A stretch of DNA of 64,000 nucleotides, taken from NCBI RefSeq assembly GCF_030384665.1, contig NC_083674.1, positions 2,480,001-2,544,000 of the forward strand. Direction: 5' to 3'. Below the pieces are notes generated by a model. It had not been told where the DNA came from, did not search any database, and was given only the letters and a program-made list of their open reading frames with translations. Within the stretch, counting starts at the first letter, position 1, and each line of letters opens with the position of its first letter. This DNA comes from Lodderomyces elongisporus (Eukaryota; Ascomycota; Pichiomycetes; Serinales; Debaryomycetaceae). Below, one piece after another: positions 54,215-64,000 of the stretch. Position numbers and translations under genes: made by a program.

Positions 54215-56949
54215 GAATGGTTTAGAAGTTAAATGAACATTAATTGCATTAGAAAGATCAAAAGTAGATGAATAATCTTACTCTAAGTAGTGTGTGTGCA
54301 ATTCAAATTCAAATTCAAATTCAAATTAAATTAAAAAAAAAAAAAATCAGCCAGTCCATTTTAACGTACCGACGATACCCGTTAACGTATAGTTTCCATA
54401 TGGCGTACATGACACGTCTCGAAACAAAACAAAAAAAAAAATATGAAATAAAACCTGAAGAAAAAAAAAAAAAATAGAAAAGTAATAAAGAAATAAAGAA
54501 AGACAAGGAATTTTGATGTTAACCGTGCTTAAAGCCCTAACGTATTTTTATAGATACAAAATAAATCACTCGGATGTAAGACTTTGAAAGGAAACAAAAA
54601 AAAAAAAAAGAAAATAAAGGAAAGGAAAAAAAAAAAGAAAATAAAGGAAAGGAAAGGAAAAAAAAAGGACAATAGGCAAAGATGAAAATAGGGCTGAGGA
54701 TGACGTCAACTAGAAAGCCGAGCTGAAGTAATCCTTTGCATACTTCTTCAACGTGTCTAGACACTATAGAGGAACCGACGAATTTAATGAAAAAGAAAGA
54801 AAGGGAAAAAAAAAAAAAAAAAAGAAAAAAGGAGGCAAGAGAAAGATGTTTAATTTTTTTTTTTTTGTTTGTGAGTATGAGTCTCGGTCCGGTGTGTGTT
54901 TCTCGGAGCTAAGGGCAAGCTATTCCAGATGAAACGGACACTGCGAACAACGGTTAAACAACCACATCGTTCTATTTCTTTTTATTGTTCGGTGGTAAAG
55001 ACGGAATTATTAAATCCGAACGGAAGAACTGTGTATGTGTGTGAAAAAAAAAAAGGAAAGAAAAAATTATTTATATTTTTATTGTTATTTGCTTTGAGGC
55101 TCATTTGCCGTGCTTACCAAACGAAAAGAGACGATTATTTGATTGGATCTTTCTCTTTATTTAGGCCACTGCACCATCGGGTATAAACCAATACAGTAAC
55201 AAAAACTAAAACTAAAAAAAACAAGATTTCTCTTCTTTACAGTTTGGTTTTGTGTGTATCAAAGTTGGTACAATTGGAATCAAGATAAGAATGTTTTTGC
55301 GAGATTGGGATTGGTCGTGAGACCAGATACTTGTTTCTTTTCTGCTTTTTGTGATTAATGGAGTAAGGTGACATTATGTACAAATAAATCATTTATGGTT
55401 GGTGCTTACAAGTTTCAAGGACGCGAGGGTGGGGGGGGAGTGGGAAGGTAAGGGAAGCGCACTGAGGAGAAACAGAACAAAATTGTGCCGCCTTTGTGGA
55501 TAATTGGTTGGTTTAAGTGGTGGAAAGAGAGAAGTCAAAATTGGAACCCAATCCTCGAATTTCAGAATTTTATTTTTTTTATTTTTTATTTTTTATTCTT
55601 TCTTCTTCTTCTCTCATCACCAGACAAGGTCTATCTCCTCAATCACACACACACACACCACCCTCTCTTTCTCTCTCTCTCGTATCTGTATGTATTTGTA
55701 TGTGTGGTGTGTGGTGTGTGGGGAGGGCTACAAAGACATCTTGGCAATTTAGATGTAGTGGGTGGGTGTACATGTAGAAAAATGAAACTAAAGAAACGGA
55801 ATACAACCACGTGGCGGTACTATTCTTTTTCTTCATGCTCTCGATGCTCCCTCCCTTCCCAGAACAGTTCCATACTGTAACGTAGAAGCAGATACTTCAA
55901 CAGTTGCTTTTGGTAGGATAGACAGGGGAGAAGGAGAAGAGCAATGTAAAAGATAAAAAAAAAAGAGAAATCACAAAGGTTTTGGTGCAAGCAATCATCA
56001 TCTTCTTCTTCTGCTCCTCCCATGTTTCAATCGAATGAATATATTGTTTCAAATAAACGTTTTTTTCTTTAGTTAAAAACATTTATTTTGATATACTTGC
56101 GCTGGCACTAAGTAGTGAATATCAACATGTGCTTGCTTAAAGGGAGGCATGTGTTCAATATGTCGACATGCTTTGGTTGCTAATAGCACTCTTCCGCTAA
56201 GACTGTATTAATATTATCACCTTATCTCTTGATCCAATACTATACAAATAGTCGAATTGCCGGAGTATCCATGTTTTTATGATTGCAAATCTTACAAATT
56301 TTTGGTGCAAAACTTGTTAAAAAAAATAAAAATAAAAAGGAACCAGAAAAAAACAAAACAAAAAGTCGGAATATCAAGACTAAAATTAGAATAAACGATT
56401 AGGATTGAGAGAAAAAAAAAGGGAGATTTTAACAAAATATTGAAACAGACTAACCAAACCTCTTGTACTGATATTAATGGTTCTTTTCTCTCTTTTTCTT
56501 TCTCTGGTGGGGAATGGAGAAGAAAGAGTCAGAATTAGATTTTGGAGGATATACAATAGTTTTTTTTTTTTGTTTTTTTTTTGGTTTCAGAGACAAAGCC
56601 ATCTTGGTTTATTAATTTTGTCCATATATATTATATATTTTCTATCTTTGATTGTTCATAATAGATAGACTATTGTTTAACTTGAAACACCTTGTTTTAT
56701 TGGCGAAAGGAGTACGCAGTATATGAAGTACGTTGTGTGTGTGTGTGTGTGTGTGTGTCTGTGGGTATGTGAGTAAGGGGGAAAAAAGGGCTAAAGGGCT
56801 AATGAGATAATGAGATTTTAAGATAATAGGATCAAGGGGAAAGAAGAAGGGAGACGATGGAGGGAGTAGAGTAAGGTGGAGATAATAAGTGAAATGTAGT
56901 GCACTCAAGTGCATATACTAGTATATGTACTAGACTACTGTGTAGAACT

Positions 56950-56999
56950 ACTAGTTGTATTACTAGTTGTATTACCAGTTGTATTACCAGTTGTACTGG
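56950..56999. repeat. Four 12-bp units, CTAGTTGTATTA type
   Basis: Tandem 12-bp units with T/C variation (actagttgtatt, accagttgtatt) lie in the PMA1 upstream gap. Confidence 0.85.
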
Positions 57000-58981
57000 T
57001 TCCATTGGTTAAGCTATTTTTACGAATTAGTTGCTACCACTGCCGTTACTTGCTTGCTGAGGTATTTCAAAAACTGGTTATAGGAATGTCGAACCCAAAC
57101 CAAACAAAAAAAAATAATAATAATAATGATAAAGAAAGAAACAAAGAAAAATGGATTAGTAGTGCGAGAGGGTAAGAAAAGAGAAACTTGAGGAAGATGA
57201 TGTGCTTTGGTTATAGGATATGGTGCATCATCACTAGCTACAGCTCTACTTTTTGTGCCCTGAGCTCTTTTTTTCTTTCTTTTTCCTCCTCCTCTTGCTT
57301 CCAGGTTGTTTGAAAAATTTATCTTTTAATCAGTCTCTGGGTCAAAGTCTATCCCACCGGTCGGTTCGAATTAAAATATTTTTTTTTAATTTTTTTGGTT
57401 CTTTTTACCTTGTTCTGTTGGTACGGATGAGATAAGGCTACGGGGCTAAAAATCAAAAAAAATTAGAGAGAGAGAGAGAGAGAGACGAGAGGAAAATAAA
57501 ATTTGAGGGCTGGGTGAAGCCATTTGGGTTAAAAAAATAAAGCTGGCTGGGAAGAGAGAGAGAGAGAGAGAGAGAGAGTGTGAGAGGAGAAAATAGACAA
57601 AAGACAAAAGACAAAAGACAAGAGACAAGAGACAAAAAGAAAAATAGAAAAGCTGTAGCCAGAAAACACTACCCGCCTCACTTAGTAATCAACCTTCTAA
57701 AATAGTCAAAAGTAGAAACATAGTGGGAAGTTGTGAATAAGCGCAGATGAGCAGAAGGAAGCAAAAGAAATAAGAGGGAAAAAGATTAAGGAAGGTTGGA
57801 GAATAAAAATGTTTTTTTTCTAATAGTGCTTGGTGGTGCTTGCTATTGAAAGAGCAAAAGAGCAAAAGAGAAGAAGAAAAAGAAAAAGAAAAAGAGGGTG
57901 GGATCTAAGACGGTAAAGAGAGGAACAGGATCCTATGTATGATTAACCGGTGAAAAGAACAGACAGAAAGAGAAAAAAATATAGAAAACAAAAAAAGAAA
58001 AGTGTGTTCCGAAGAATATCCATATAGATGAAATTTTTTTTTATTTTTTTTTTTTTTAAAAAAAAAAGTGTGGATGTCTTTTTAATGCTCACACAAATGT
58101 AGAAGAAGTGGGAGTGGGGGGACCGATGTTTTGGCTGCGGGGGGGGGGGGAGAGAGAGACAAAACAAGAGGAGGGGAAAAGAGTAGGCAGCAGGAACATA
58201 GGGAATGTGTGTGTGTATGTGTGTGTGTGTAAAGAAAAGCACAACTAGTATCTAATATAAAGGTTATTCCACTATCTCTTTCTTCCTTTCCAGCCGATCA
58301 CATTACAAACAAACAAACAAACTAATAAAATAAAATAAAATAAAATGAAATAAAATAAAATTAAGCAAAAGATTGAACTATCCAATCAATTCAAATTTAA
58401 ATTCAGATAAATTGCAATTTAAATCAGATTGACACTTTGTTGAGATGCATTGTTATGGCAGCTGGCAGCTAGCAGATGGCGGCAACAGGTGGTAGCTTCT
58501 GCTCTTCAAAGATTGTTCTCTTCTCTCTTCTCTCTTCTTCTTTCTTCCTCTTTAATTTAATTTATTTTATTTTATTTTAATTTTTCCATTTAGCTGTTTT
58601 ATAACCGTCCGGAAACAAAACAGTGTGGAAAAAGAATATGGCAGAAGCAATAAGGGCGTGCATTATATGCTAAAAATGTTTTTTTTTTTTGCAAGGACTA
58701 ATGAACATGAATATGTATATGTGTAAGGAATGAATGAAAAAAAGAAAAAAACCTCATACATACTGCATATAACATATATCAATATTGTGCCATGAGGGAT
58801 TTTAATTTTTTAATTTTTAATTTTTTAATTTTTAATTTTTCTTTATAATTCTGCCTTACTGAATCTGCAACTGAGAGAGTTACAAAGCTGGAGACAGAGT
58901 GGGAGAGAGAGAGACAGACTACATTTAATACTCTGTGCATTTGTGTTTATAATACTTCTTTAAGCAGAAAAGTTAAGCAGT

Positions 58982-59016
58982 GCACCCACACACACCTACC
59001 AACACACCCACACATA
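58982..59016 (+). promoter_or_regulatory. Two Rap1-consensus-like sites upstream of PMA1
   Basis: ACACCCACACATA at 59004-59016 is a perfect match to the S. cerevisiae Rap1 consensus (ACACCCRYACAYM). A one-mismatch copy, GCACCCACACACA, lies at 58982-58994 in the same orientation, 22 bp away. They sit about 665 bp before the PMA1 ATG. S. cerevisiae PMA1 is Rap1-activated. The flanking CA-rich DNA raises the chance of a random match, and Rap1 roles differ in Candida. Confidence 0.4.
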
Positions 59017-59679
59017 CATAGAGTAATCTACAAAGCTGCCTGTATCGTCTAGCACGGGAAAGATTGCCGTTTTGACATCAATCAACAAGCTTTTAAATAT
59101 TTTTTTTTTATTTAATTATTTATTTTAGGTGCAGCTGCACTCTAACAATAATAATTCACTCAAATTGTAACAAAACAGAAGAAAACAAAACAAAACAAAA
59201 CAGAAAAAAAAAAAAAGAAAAGAAAAAAAGAAACGAAACGAAAACAAAGAACACATCTACAACAGGAAGAGGCCTTTTTCTCCCTCTCTCTCTCAATAAA
59301 ATTTACTATTATTATTATTTTTATTTTATTTTATTTATTATTATTACTATTACTATACTTCCTACTATCCCATATCCCTCAAACTACTAAATAACTCAAC
59401 TGCCGAAGCTTTAGAGATTGTCAAACATAAAACCAGTGCCAATTCCCTCTTGCTCGATCAACAATTTAAATTCAGACCTTTTCTTGAAAAAACTTTTTCT
59501 CTTCTTTTTTTTTTCTCTTTTTCCTTTTTTCTTTTCTTCTTCCTTATAGTTACTCACTTTCATTTTTCTTTCACAACCTTCACTTCTATCACTTTCACCC
59601 TTTACTAGTACTACTACTACCACTACCATCTGTAGAAATCTGAGTTGTTGAAGTCACCAAATTTTTTCTTAAAATAAAA

Positions 59680-62370
59680 ATGAGTGCTACACAACCTACC
59701 AACGAAAAGATTGAGAAGAATCAATCTGACGACGAAGATGAAGACATTGACGCTTTAGTCGCTGAGTTGCAATCCAACCCAGGTGCAATTGACGAAGAAG
59801 AAGAGGAAGACAATGAAGCTTCCTTCAAAGCCGTCCCAGAAGAACTCTTGCAAACCGACCCAAGAACCGGTTTGACCGACGACGAAGTCCACAAGAGAAG
59901 AAAGAGATATGGTTTGAATCAAATGGCTGAGGAAAGTGAAAACTTGGTTGTTAAATTCGCCATGTTCTTTGTTGGTCCAATTCAATTCGTTATGGAGGCC
60001 GCTGCCGTCTTGGCTGCCGGTTTGGAAGATTGGGTCGATTTCGGTGTTATCTGTGCTTTGCTTTTGTTGAATGCTTTTGTCGGTTTCATCCAAGAATACC
60101 AAGCTGGTTCCATTGTTGATGAATTGAAGAAGACCTTGGCCAACACCGCCTTGGTTGTCCGTAACGGTCAATTGGTTGAAATCCCAGCCAATGAAGTTGT
60201 CCCAGGTGACATTTTGCAATTGGAAGACGGTACCGTTATCCCAACCGATGGTAGAATTGTTTCCGAAGACTGTCTTTTGCAAGTTGATCAATCCGCTATC
60301 ACTGGTGAATCCTTGGCTGTTGACAAGAGACACGGTGACAACTGTTACTCCTCATCCACTGTCAAGACTGGTGAAGCCTTTATGGTTGTTACCGCTACTG
60401 GTGACAATACCTTTGTCGGTAGAGCTGCTTCTTTGGTTAACAAGGCTTCTTCAGGTACTGGTCACTTTACCGAAGTCTTGAACGGTATCGGTACTACCTT
60501 GTTGGTCTTTGTCATTGTTACCTTGTTGGTTGTCTGGGTTGCTTGTTTCTACAGAACTGTTAGAATTGTCCCAATCTTGAGATACACCTTGGCCATCACC
60601 ATTATTGGTGTCCCAGTTGGTTTGCCAGCTGTCGTTACCACCACCATGGCTGTCGGTGCTGCTTACTTGGCTAAGAAGCAAGCTATTGTGCAAAAATTGT
60701 CTGCTATCGAATCTTTGGCTGGTGTCGAAATCTTGTGTTCTGACAAGACTGGTACTTTGACTAAGAACAAGTTGTCTCTTCACGAACCATACACTGTTGA
60801 AGGTGTCGAACCAGATGACTTGATGTTGACTGCTTGTCTTGCTGCTTCAAGAAAGAAGAAGGGTTTGGATGCTATTGACAAGGCCTTTTTGAAATCATTG
60901 ATTAACTACCCAAGAGCCAAGGCTGCTTTGCCAAAATACAAGGTTATCGAGTTCCAACCATTCGACCCTGTCTCAAAGAAGGTTACCGCTATTGTTGAAT
61001 CACCAGAAGGTGAAAGAATTATTTGTGTTAAAGGTGCTCCACTTTTCGTCTTGAAGACTGTTGAAGATGACCACCCAATCCCTGAAGATATCCACGAAAA
61101 CTACCAAAACACCGTTGCTGAATTTGCTTCTAGAGGTTTCAGATCTCTTGGTGTTGCTAGAAAGAGAGGTGAAGGTCACTGGGAAATCTTGGGTATTATG
61201 CCATGTATGGATCCTCCAAGAGACGATACCGCTGCTACTGTTAACGAAGCTAGAAGATTGGGTTTGAGAGTCAAGATGTTAACTGGTGATGCCGTTGGTA
61301 TTGCTAAGGAAACTTGTCGTCAATTGGGTTTGGGTACTAACATTTACGATGCTGACAGATTGGGTCTTTCCGGTGGTGGTGACATGGCTGGTTCCGAGAT
61401 TGCTGACTTTGTTGAAAATGCCGATGGTTTTGCTGAAGTTTTCCCACAACACAAGTATAACGCTGTTGAGATTTTGCAATCTAGAGGTTACTTGGTTGCC
61501 ATGACTGGTGACGGTGTTAACGATGCCCCATCATTGAAGAAGGCTGACACTGGTATTGCTGTTGAAGGTGCTACCGATGCCGCTCGTTCTGCTGCTGATA
61601 TTGTTTTCCTTGCCCCAGGTTTGTCTGCCATTATTGATGCCTTGAAGACCTCGAGACAAATTTTCCACAGAATGTACTCTTATGTTGTTTACCGTATTGC
61701 TTTGTCATTGCACTTGGAATTGTTCCTTGGTTTGTGGATTGCTATCTTGAACCACTCCTTGAACATTGACTTGGTTGTGTTTATTGCTATCTTTGCTGAT
61801 GTTGCCACCTTGGCCATTGCTTACGACAATGCTCCATACGACCCTAAACCAGTTAAGTGGAACACCCCAAGATTGTGGGGTATGTCCATCATTTTGGGAA
61901 TAATTTTGGCTGTTGGTACCTGGATTACTTTGACCACCATGTTCTTGCCAAAGGGTGGTATCATTCAAAACTTTGGTGGTCTTGACGGTATTTTGTTTTT
62001 GCAAATCTCCTTGACTGAGAACTGGTTGATTTTCATCACCAGAGCTCAAGGTCCATTCTGGTCATCAATCCCATCATGGCAATTGTCTGGTGCTGTGTTT
62101 ATCGTTGATATCATTGCTACTATGTTCACCTTGTTTGGCTGGTGGTCACAAAACTGGACCGATATTGTCACTGTTGTGCGTATCTGGGTCTGGTCATTTG
62201 GTGTCTTCTGTGTCATGGGTGGTGCATACTACTTGATGAGTGAATCACAAGCCTTTGACAACTTCTGTAACGGTAAGCCAAGCGCAAAGCACCAAAGAGA
62301 CTCTAGATCTTTGGAAGATTTCCTTGTCTCCATGCAAAGAGTTTCTACTCAACACGAAAAATCTACTTAG
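59680..62370 (+). CDS. PMA1: Plasma-membrane P-type H+-ATPase
   Basis: It pumps protons out of the cell, making the gradient that drives nutrient uptake and setting cytosolic pH. The 896 residues have ten predicted transmembrane helices and all P3A landmarks: acidic N-terminus, TGES dephosphorylation loop at 208-211, phosphorylated Asp355 in [11 protein letters not shown], the ATP site KGAP, the [15 protein letters not shown] hinge from 609, and the C-terminal autoinhibitory tail with the Ser-Arg-Ser-Leu-Glu-Asp and Ser-Thr-Gln-His ending where glucose-dependent phosphorylation occurs in yeasts. The leucine codons are TTG, CTT, CTC and TTA; I saw no CTG, and codon use is strongly biased, as for a very highly expressed gene. 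It lies on the same strand as CHS8, 5.4 kb downstream. Confidence 0.98.
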   Translation: MSATQPTNEKIEKNQSDDEDEDIDALVAELQSNPGAIDEEEEEDNEASFKAVPEELLQTDPRTGLTDDEVHKRRKRYGLNQMAEESENLVVKFAMFFVGPIQFVMEAAAVLAAGLEDWVDFGVICALLLLNAFVGFIQEYQAGSIVDELKKTLANTALVVRNGQLVEIPANEVVPGDILQLEDGTVIPTDGRIVSEDCLLQVDQSAITGESLAVDKRHGDNCYSSSTVKTGEAFMVVTATGDNTFVGRAASLVNKASSGTGHFTEVLNGIGTTLLVFVIVTLLVVWVACFYRTVRIVPILRYTLAITIIGVPVGLPAVVTTTMAVGAAYLAKKQAIVQKLSAIESLAGVEILCSDKTGTLTKNKLSLHEPYTVEGVEPDDLMLTACLAASRKKKGLDAIDKAFLKSLINYPRAKAALPKYKVIEFQPFDPVSKKVTAIVESPEGERIICVKGAPLFVLKTVEDDHPIPEDIHENYQNTVAEFASRGFRSLGVARKRGEGHWEILGIMPCMDPPRDDTAATVNEARRLGLRVKMLTGDAVGIAKETCRQLGLGTNIYDADRLGLSGGGDMAGSEIADFVENADGFAEVFPQHKYNAVEILQSRGYLVAMTGDGVNDAPSLKKADTGIAVEGATDAARSAADIVFLAPGLSAIIDALKTSRQIFHRMYSYVVYRIALSLHLELFLGLWIAILNHSLNIDLVVFIAIFADVATLAIAYDNAPYDPKPVKWNTPRLWGMSIILGIILAVGTWITLTTMFLPKGGIIQNFGGLDGILFLQISLTENWLIFITRAQGPFWSSIPSWQLSGAVFIVDIIATMFTLFGWWSQNWTDIVTVVRIWVWSFGVFCVMGGAYYLMSESQAFDNFCNGKPSAKHQRDSRSLEDFLVSMQRVSTQHEKST

Positions 62371-64000
62371 ATTTGGAAGTGATGAAATTTTTTATTTTGT
62401 TTTTTTCACACGATTATTCCCTTGCATTAATTTTTAATACATCATCAGTGTGTTGATTAGGGCAATGGTTTTCAAAAGGATGTAATTTTATCTTCCCCAA
62501 TGAATTACATGTTCAAGAGCTATTGTCTTTTGGTTTCTACATTTTTAACCTTTAATCCTCACATTGCATACCCCCTCACAACTCAACCTTTTTTTTCAAC
62601 ACCCCTCGTGAAAACATTTTAAAAAAAAAATTGAAGAATACAAAATCATAGTTCAATCTAATACTTCTTATTCTCGATGAAGAGAATACAATTCCAAAAA
62701 AAAAATTTTAATAAAAAACCCCAAAAAAATATTTTATCCACGTTGTTTACAATTTGTTTGTTATAGAGAAAGAGAATCGAGAAGAGAATAAAAGAGTTTC
62801 ATTCTTCTTTTGTTTCTGAACATTTTTCAGTTTCTTTTTTTATTTTTCTTTCTTTTATTCCTTGCAAGTATAGAAAAAAAAATAATTTGGTTTTCCCCAG
62901 ACCAAAACAATTGAATTCTAAGATTTTTCCCCAAATTCCATGAATTCAATATTTCCCAATATTTCCCAATATTCCCACACATCCCCCAATCATTATTTAA
63001 AATCAACCTGAAGCGATGGAGTAACTATTTTTTTTTATTATCATTATTATGTCATTATTTTTTTTTATAAAAAAATCGAAATCATAGGAGACTATGAATT
63101 TTGAAGGTATTATTGGACAATTACATATTTTTATTTTTATTTTTTTTTTCATTTTGTTTTCGTTATATATTCATATATACATTTTGTTTATTAATAGATA
63201 ATAGTAAATTTTTAAAAAAAAGAAGGATAAGAGGTAGATAGATGAGGCAGTTGTAAGTTTACGCGCTTTCGAAAGTTTTTGGGTATTGGTGAAAATATTC
63301 GGGGTTTATGTAGTAGTTTTGTAGCTTTGAGTGGTAAAAGAGGGAAGGAGGGTAGGGTACGGGCTCGTGAGGGTTTGTGGTGGTGCTTTGTGGTGGTGTT
63401 TTGTTTAAATAGCAATTAGATCTACTTTGTTGCAAGGTTTGCAAACACTATAGGATGATGATCTGAATCGGTTTTTGGTTTTTGGTTGTTTTGAGTAAGT
63501 CACTTCTTCTTCTTTTTAATTTTTTTTTTTTTCCTGTATTCAGACCGAGCTTTACAAAATGTTTAATGAAAATTTACTTTCGCCGAGCGGCAGTAAGTGG
63601 TAGAGAAGGAAAATTGGATTTTGAGTTGTAGTGGGTGTGGAAAGCATGGGAAGAAAAAAATTTTTTGATTGGAAGAAACCAGAGAGGTGGGGGGGGGGGG
63701 GGGGGGGAAGCAGTGTGAGGGAGAAAGTCAAAGAGGGGAAGGGGAGTCAAAACGCTACCTTGTGCCACAACGGTTTTCTCAATGTAATTTTCTTTCGTCA
63801 TCCTATGCTCTTGGTTAAGTGAGAAAGAGAGAGAGAGAGAGAAGGAGAGAAGGAGAGGGGTGATACAAACTGAATGTGTTTCCCCACATGATGAAGATGG
63901 TGCTAGCGACAATATATAACCGATAGTAACCGCTATGGAGCAGAAAATCTATTAGTCGATATAGTTTACAATGTAAAATGTTATCATTATTGCCGTTGTC
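62371..64000. other. Region downstream of PMA1, no gene seen
   Basis: The PMA1 3' UTR should end in the AT-rich 62400-62700 stretch. Beyond that the DNA is A/T homopolymers, a 19-G run (63689-63707) and GA runs (63824-63845). The frames here are low-complexity. A gene beginning to the right of the window could have its promoter here. Confidence 0.65.
63689..63707. repeat. 19-G homopolymer run
   Basis: An uninterrupted run of 19 G. Similar runs of 18 and 12 G occur at 41489-41506 and 58139-58150. Such runs are prone to sequencing slippage, so the exact lengths may be wrong. Confidence 0.9.

Larger units (their letters stand above)
54215..59679. other. 5.4 kb gene-free region upstream of PMA1
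   Basis: Every frame over 60 codons translates purine, pyrimidine or dinucleotide runs and lacks any conserved motif. A CGGTCCGG palindrome-like patch lies at 54885-54893. Simple repeats include AG (57464-57484, 57552-57578), GT (56733-56758), TAAAA arrays (58325-58363), a 12-bp CTAGTTGTATTA array (56950-56999), a G12 run (58139-58150) and a hairpin-like A/T pair. The final ~700 bp hold the PMA1 core promoter. A non-coding transcript, a very long 5' leader or an origin is possible but not shown. Confidence 0.7.

Noticed and set aside
54896..55186. 96-codon plus-strand frame in the PMA1 upstream gap
   Set aside because: Mixed composition at first, but with a poly-Lys stretch from an A-run and no conserved motif; no supporting context.
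57361..57376. GGTTCGAATT sequence as a tRNA B box
   Set aside because: No pairing T stem, no A box at the right distance and no acceptor stem. I found no tRNA gene anywhere in the window.
59755..60333. 192-codon minus-strand frame opposite PMA1
   Set aside because: A codon-bias shadow: the strongly biased PMA1 codons leave the reverse frame free of stops.

Overview
The window is a nuclear chromosome segment of a budding yeast from the CUG-Ser (CTG) clade, most like the Candida/Lodderomyces group; I cannot fix the species by eye. The reasons are as follows. Nearly all genes are single long exons, and the one clear intron carries a perfect TACTAAC branch point. PMA1 has no in-frame CTG codon among its many leucines. 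A CTG codon in SWD1 (24013-24015) falls where I recall a serine in the S. cerevisiae protein. The gene set also includes families that S. cerevisiae lacks (a complex I assembly factor and Tudor-SN). CTG codons should therefore be read as serine throughout. Non-coding DNA is long and packed with microsatellites and homopolymer runs.

Layout, left to right: 3' half of RKI1 (+); ARF3 (-, with a five-codon first exon); a 3.6 kb gap; peroxisomal-type 3-ketoacyl-CoA thiolase (+); TOS1 cell-wall protein (-); a 4.2 kb gap; a DMT-superfamily transporter (-); PRP43 (+); VPS8 (-); SWD1 (+); a possible small spliced gene (-); FKH2 (+); RSE1 (-); a divergent mitochondrial-carrier-like protein (+); URA3 (-); GEA2 (-); UPF3 (+); an NDUFAF6-like complex I assembly factor (-); a CPR6-type cyclophilin (+); a Tudor-SN protein (-); a class I/II chitin synthase, CHS8-like (+); a 5.4 kb gap; and PMA1 (+). 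The last 1.6 kb is non-coding.

The genes are mostly housekeeping and do not form one pathway. Several thematic links are visible: Arf/vesicle traffic (ARF3, the Arf-GEF GEA2, the CORVET subunit VPS8), RNA processing and decay (PRP43, RSE1, UPF3, Tudor-SN), cell surface (TOS1, CHS8, PMA1), transcription and chromatin (SWD1, FKH2) and mitochondrial or peroxisomal metabolism (thiolase, NDUFAF6-like, carrier-like).

I found no rRNA, tRNA, transposon, CRISPR array or virus-like element, and no convincing undescribed multi-gene system. The points most worth a second look are the hidden ARF3 first exon, the possible three-exon small membrane protein at 24608-25356, the acidic insertion in a thiolase without an obvious peroxisomal signal, the paired Rap1-like sites upstream of PMA1, and the three very long gene-free gaps.
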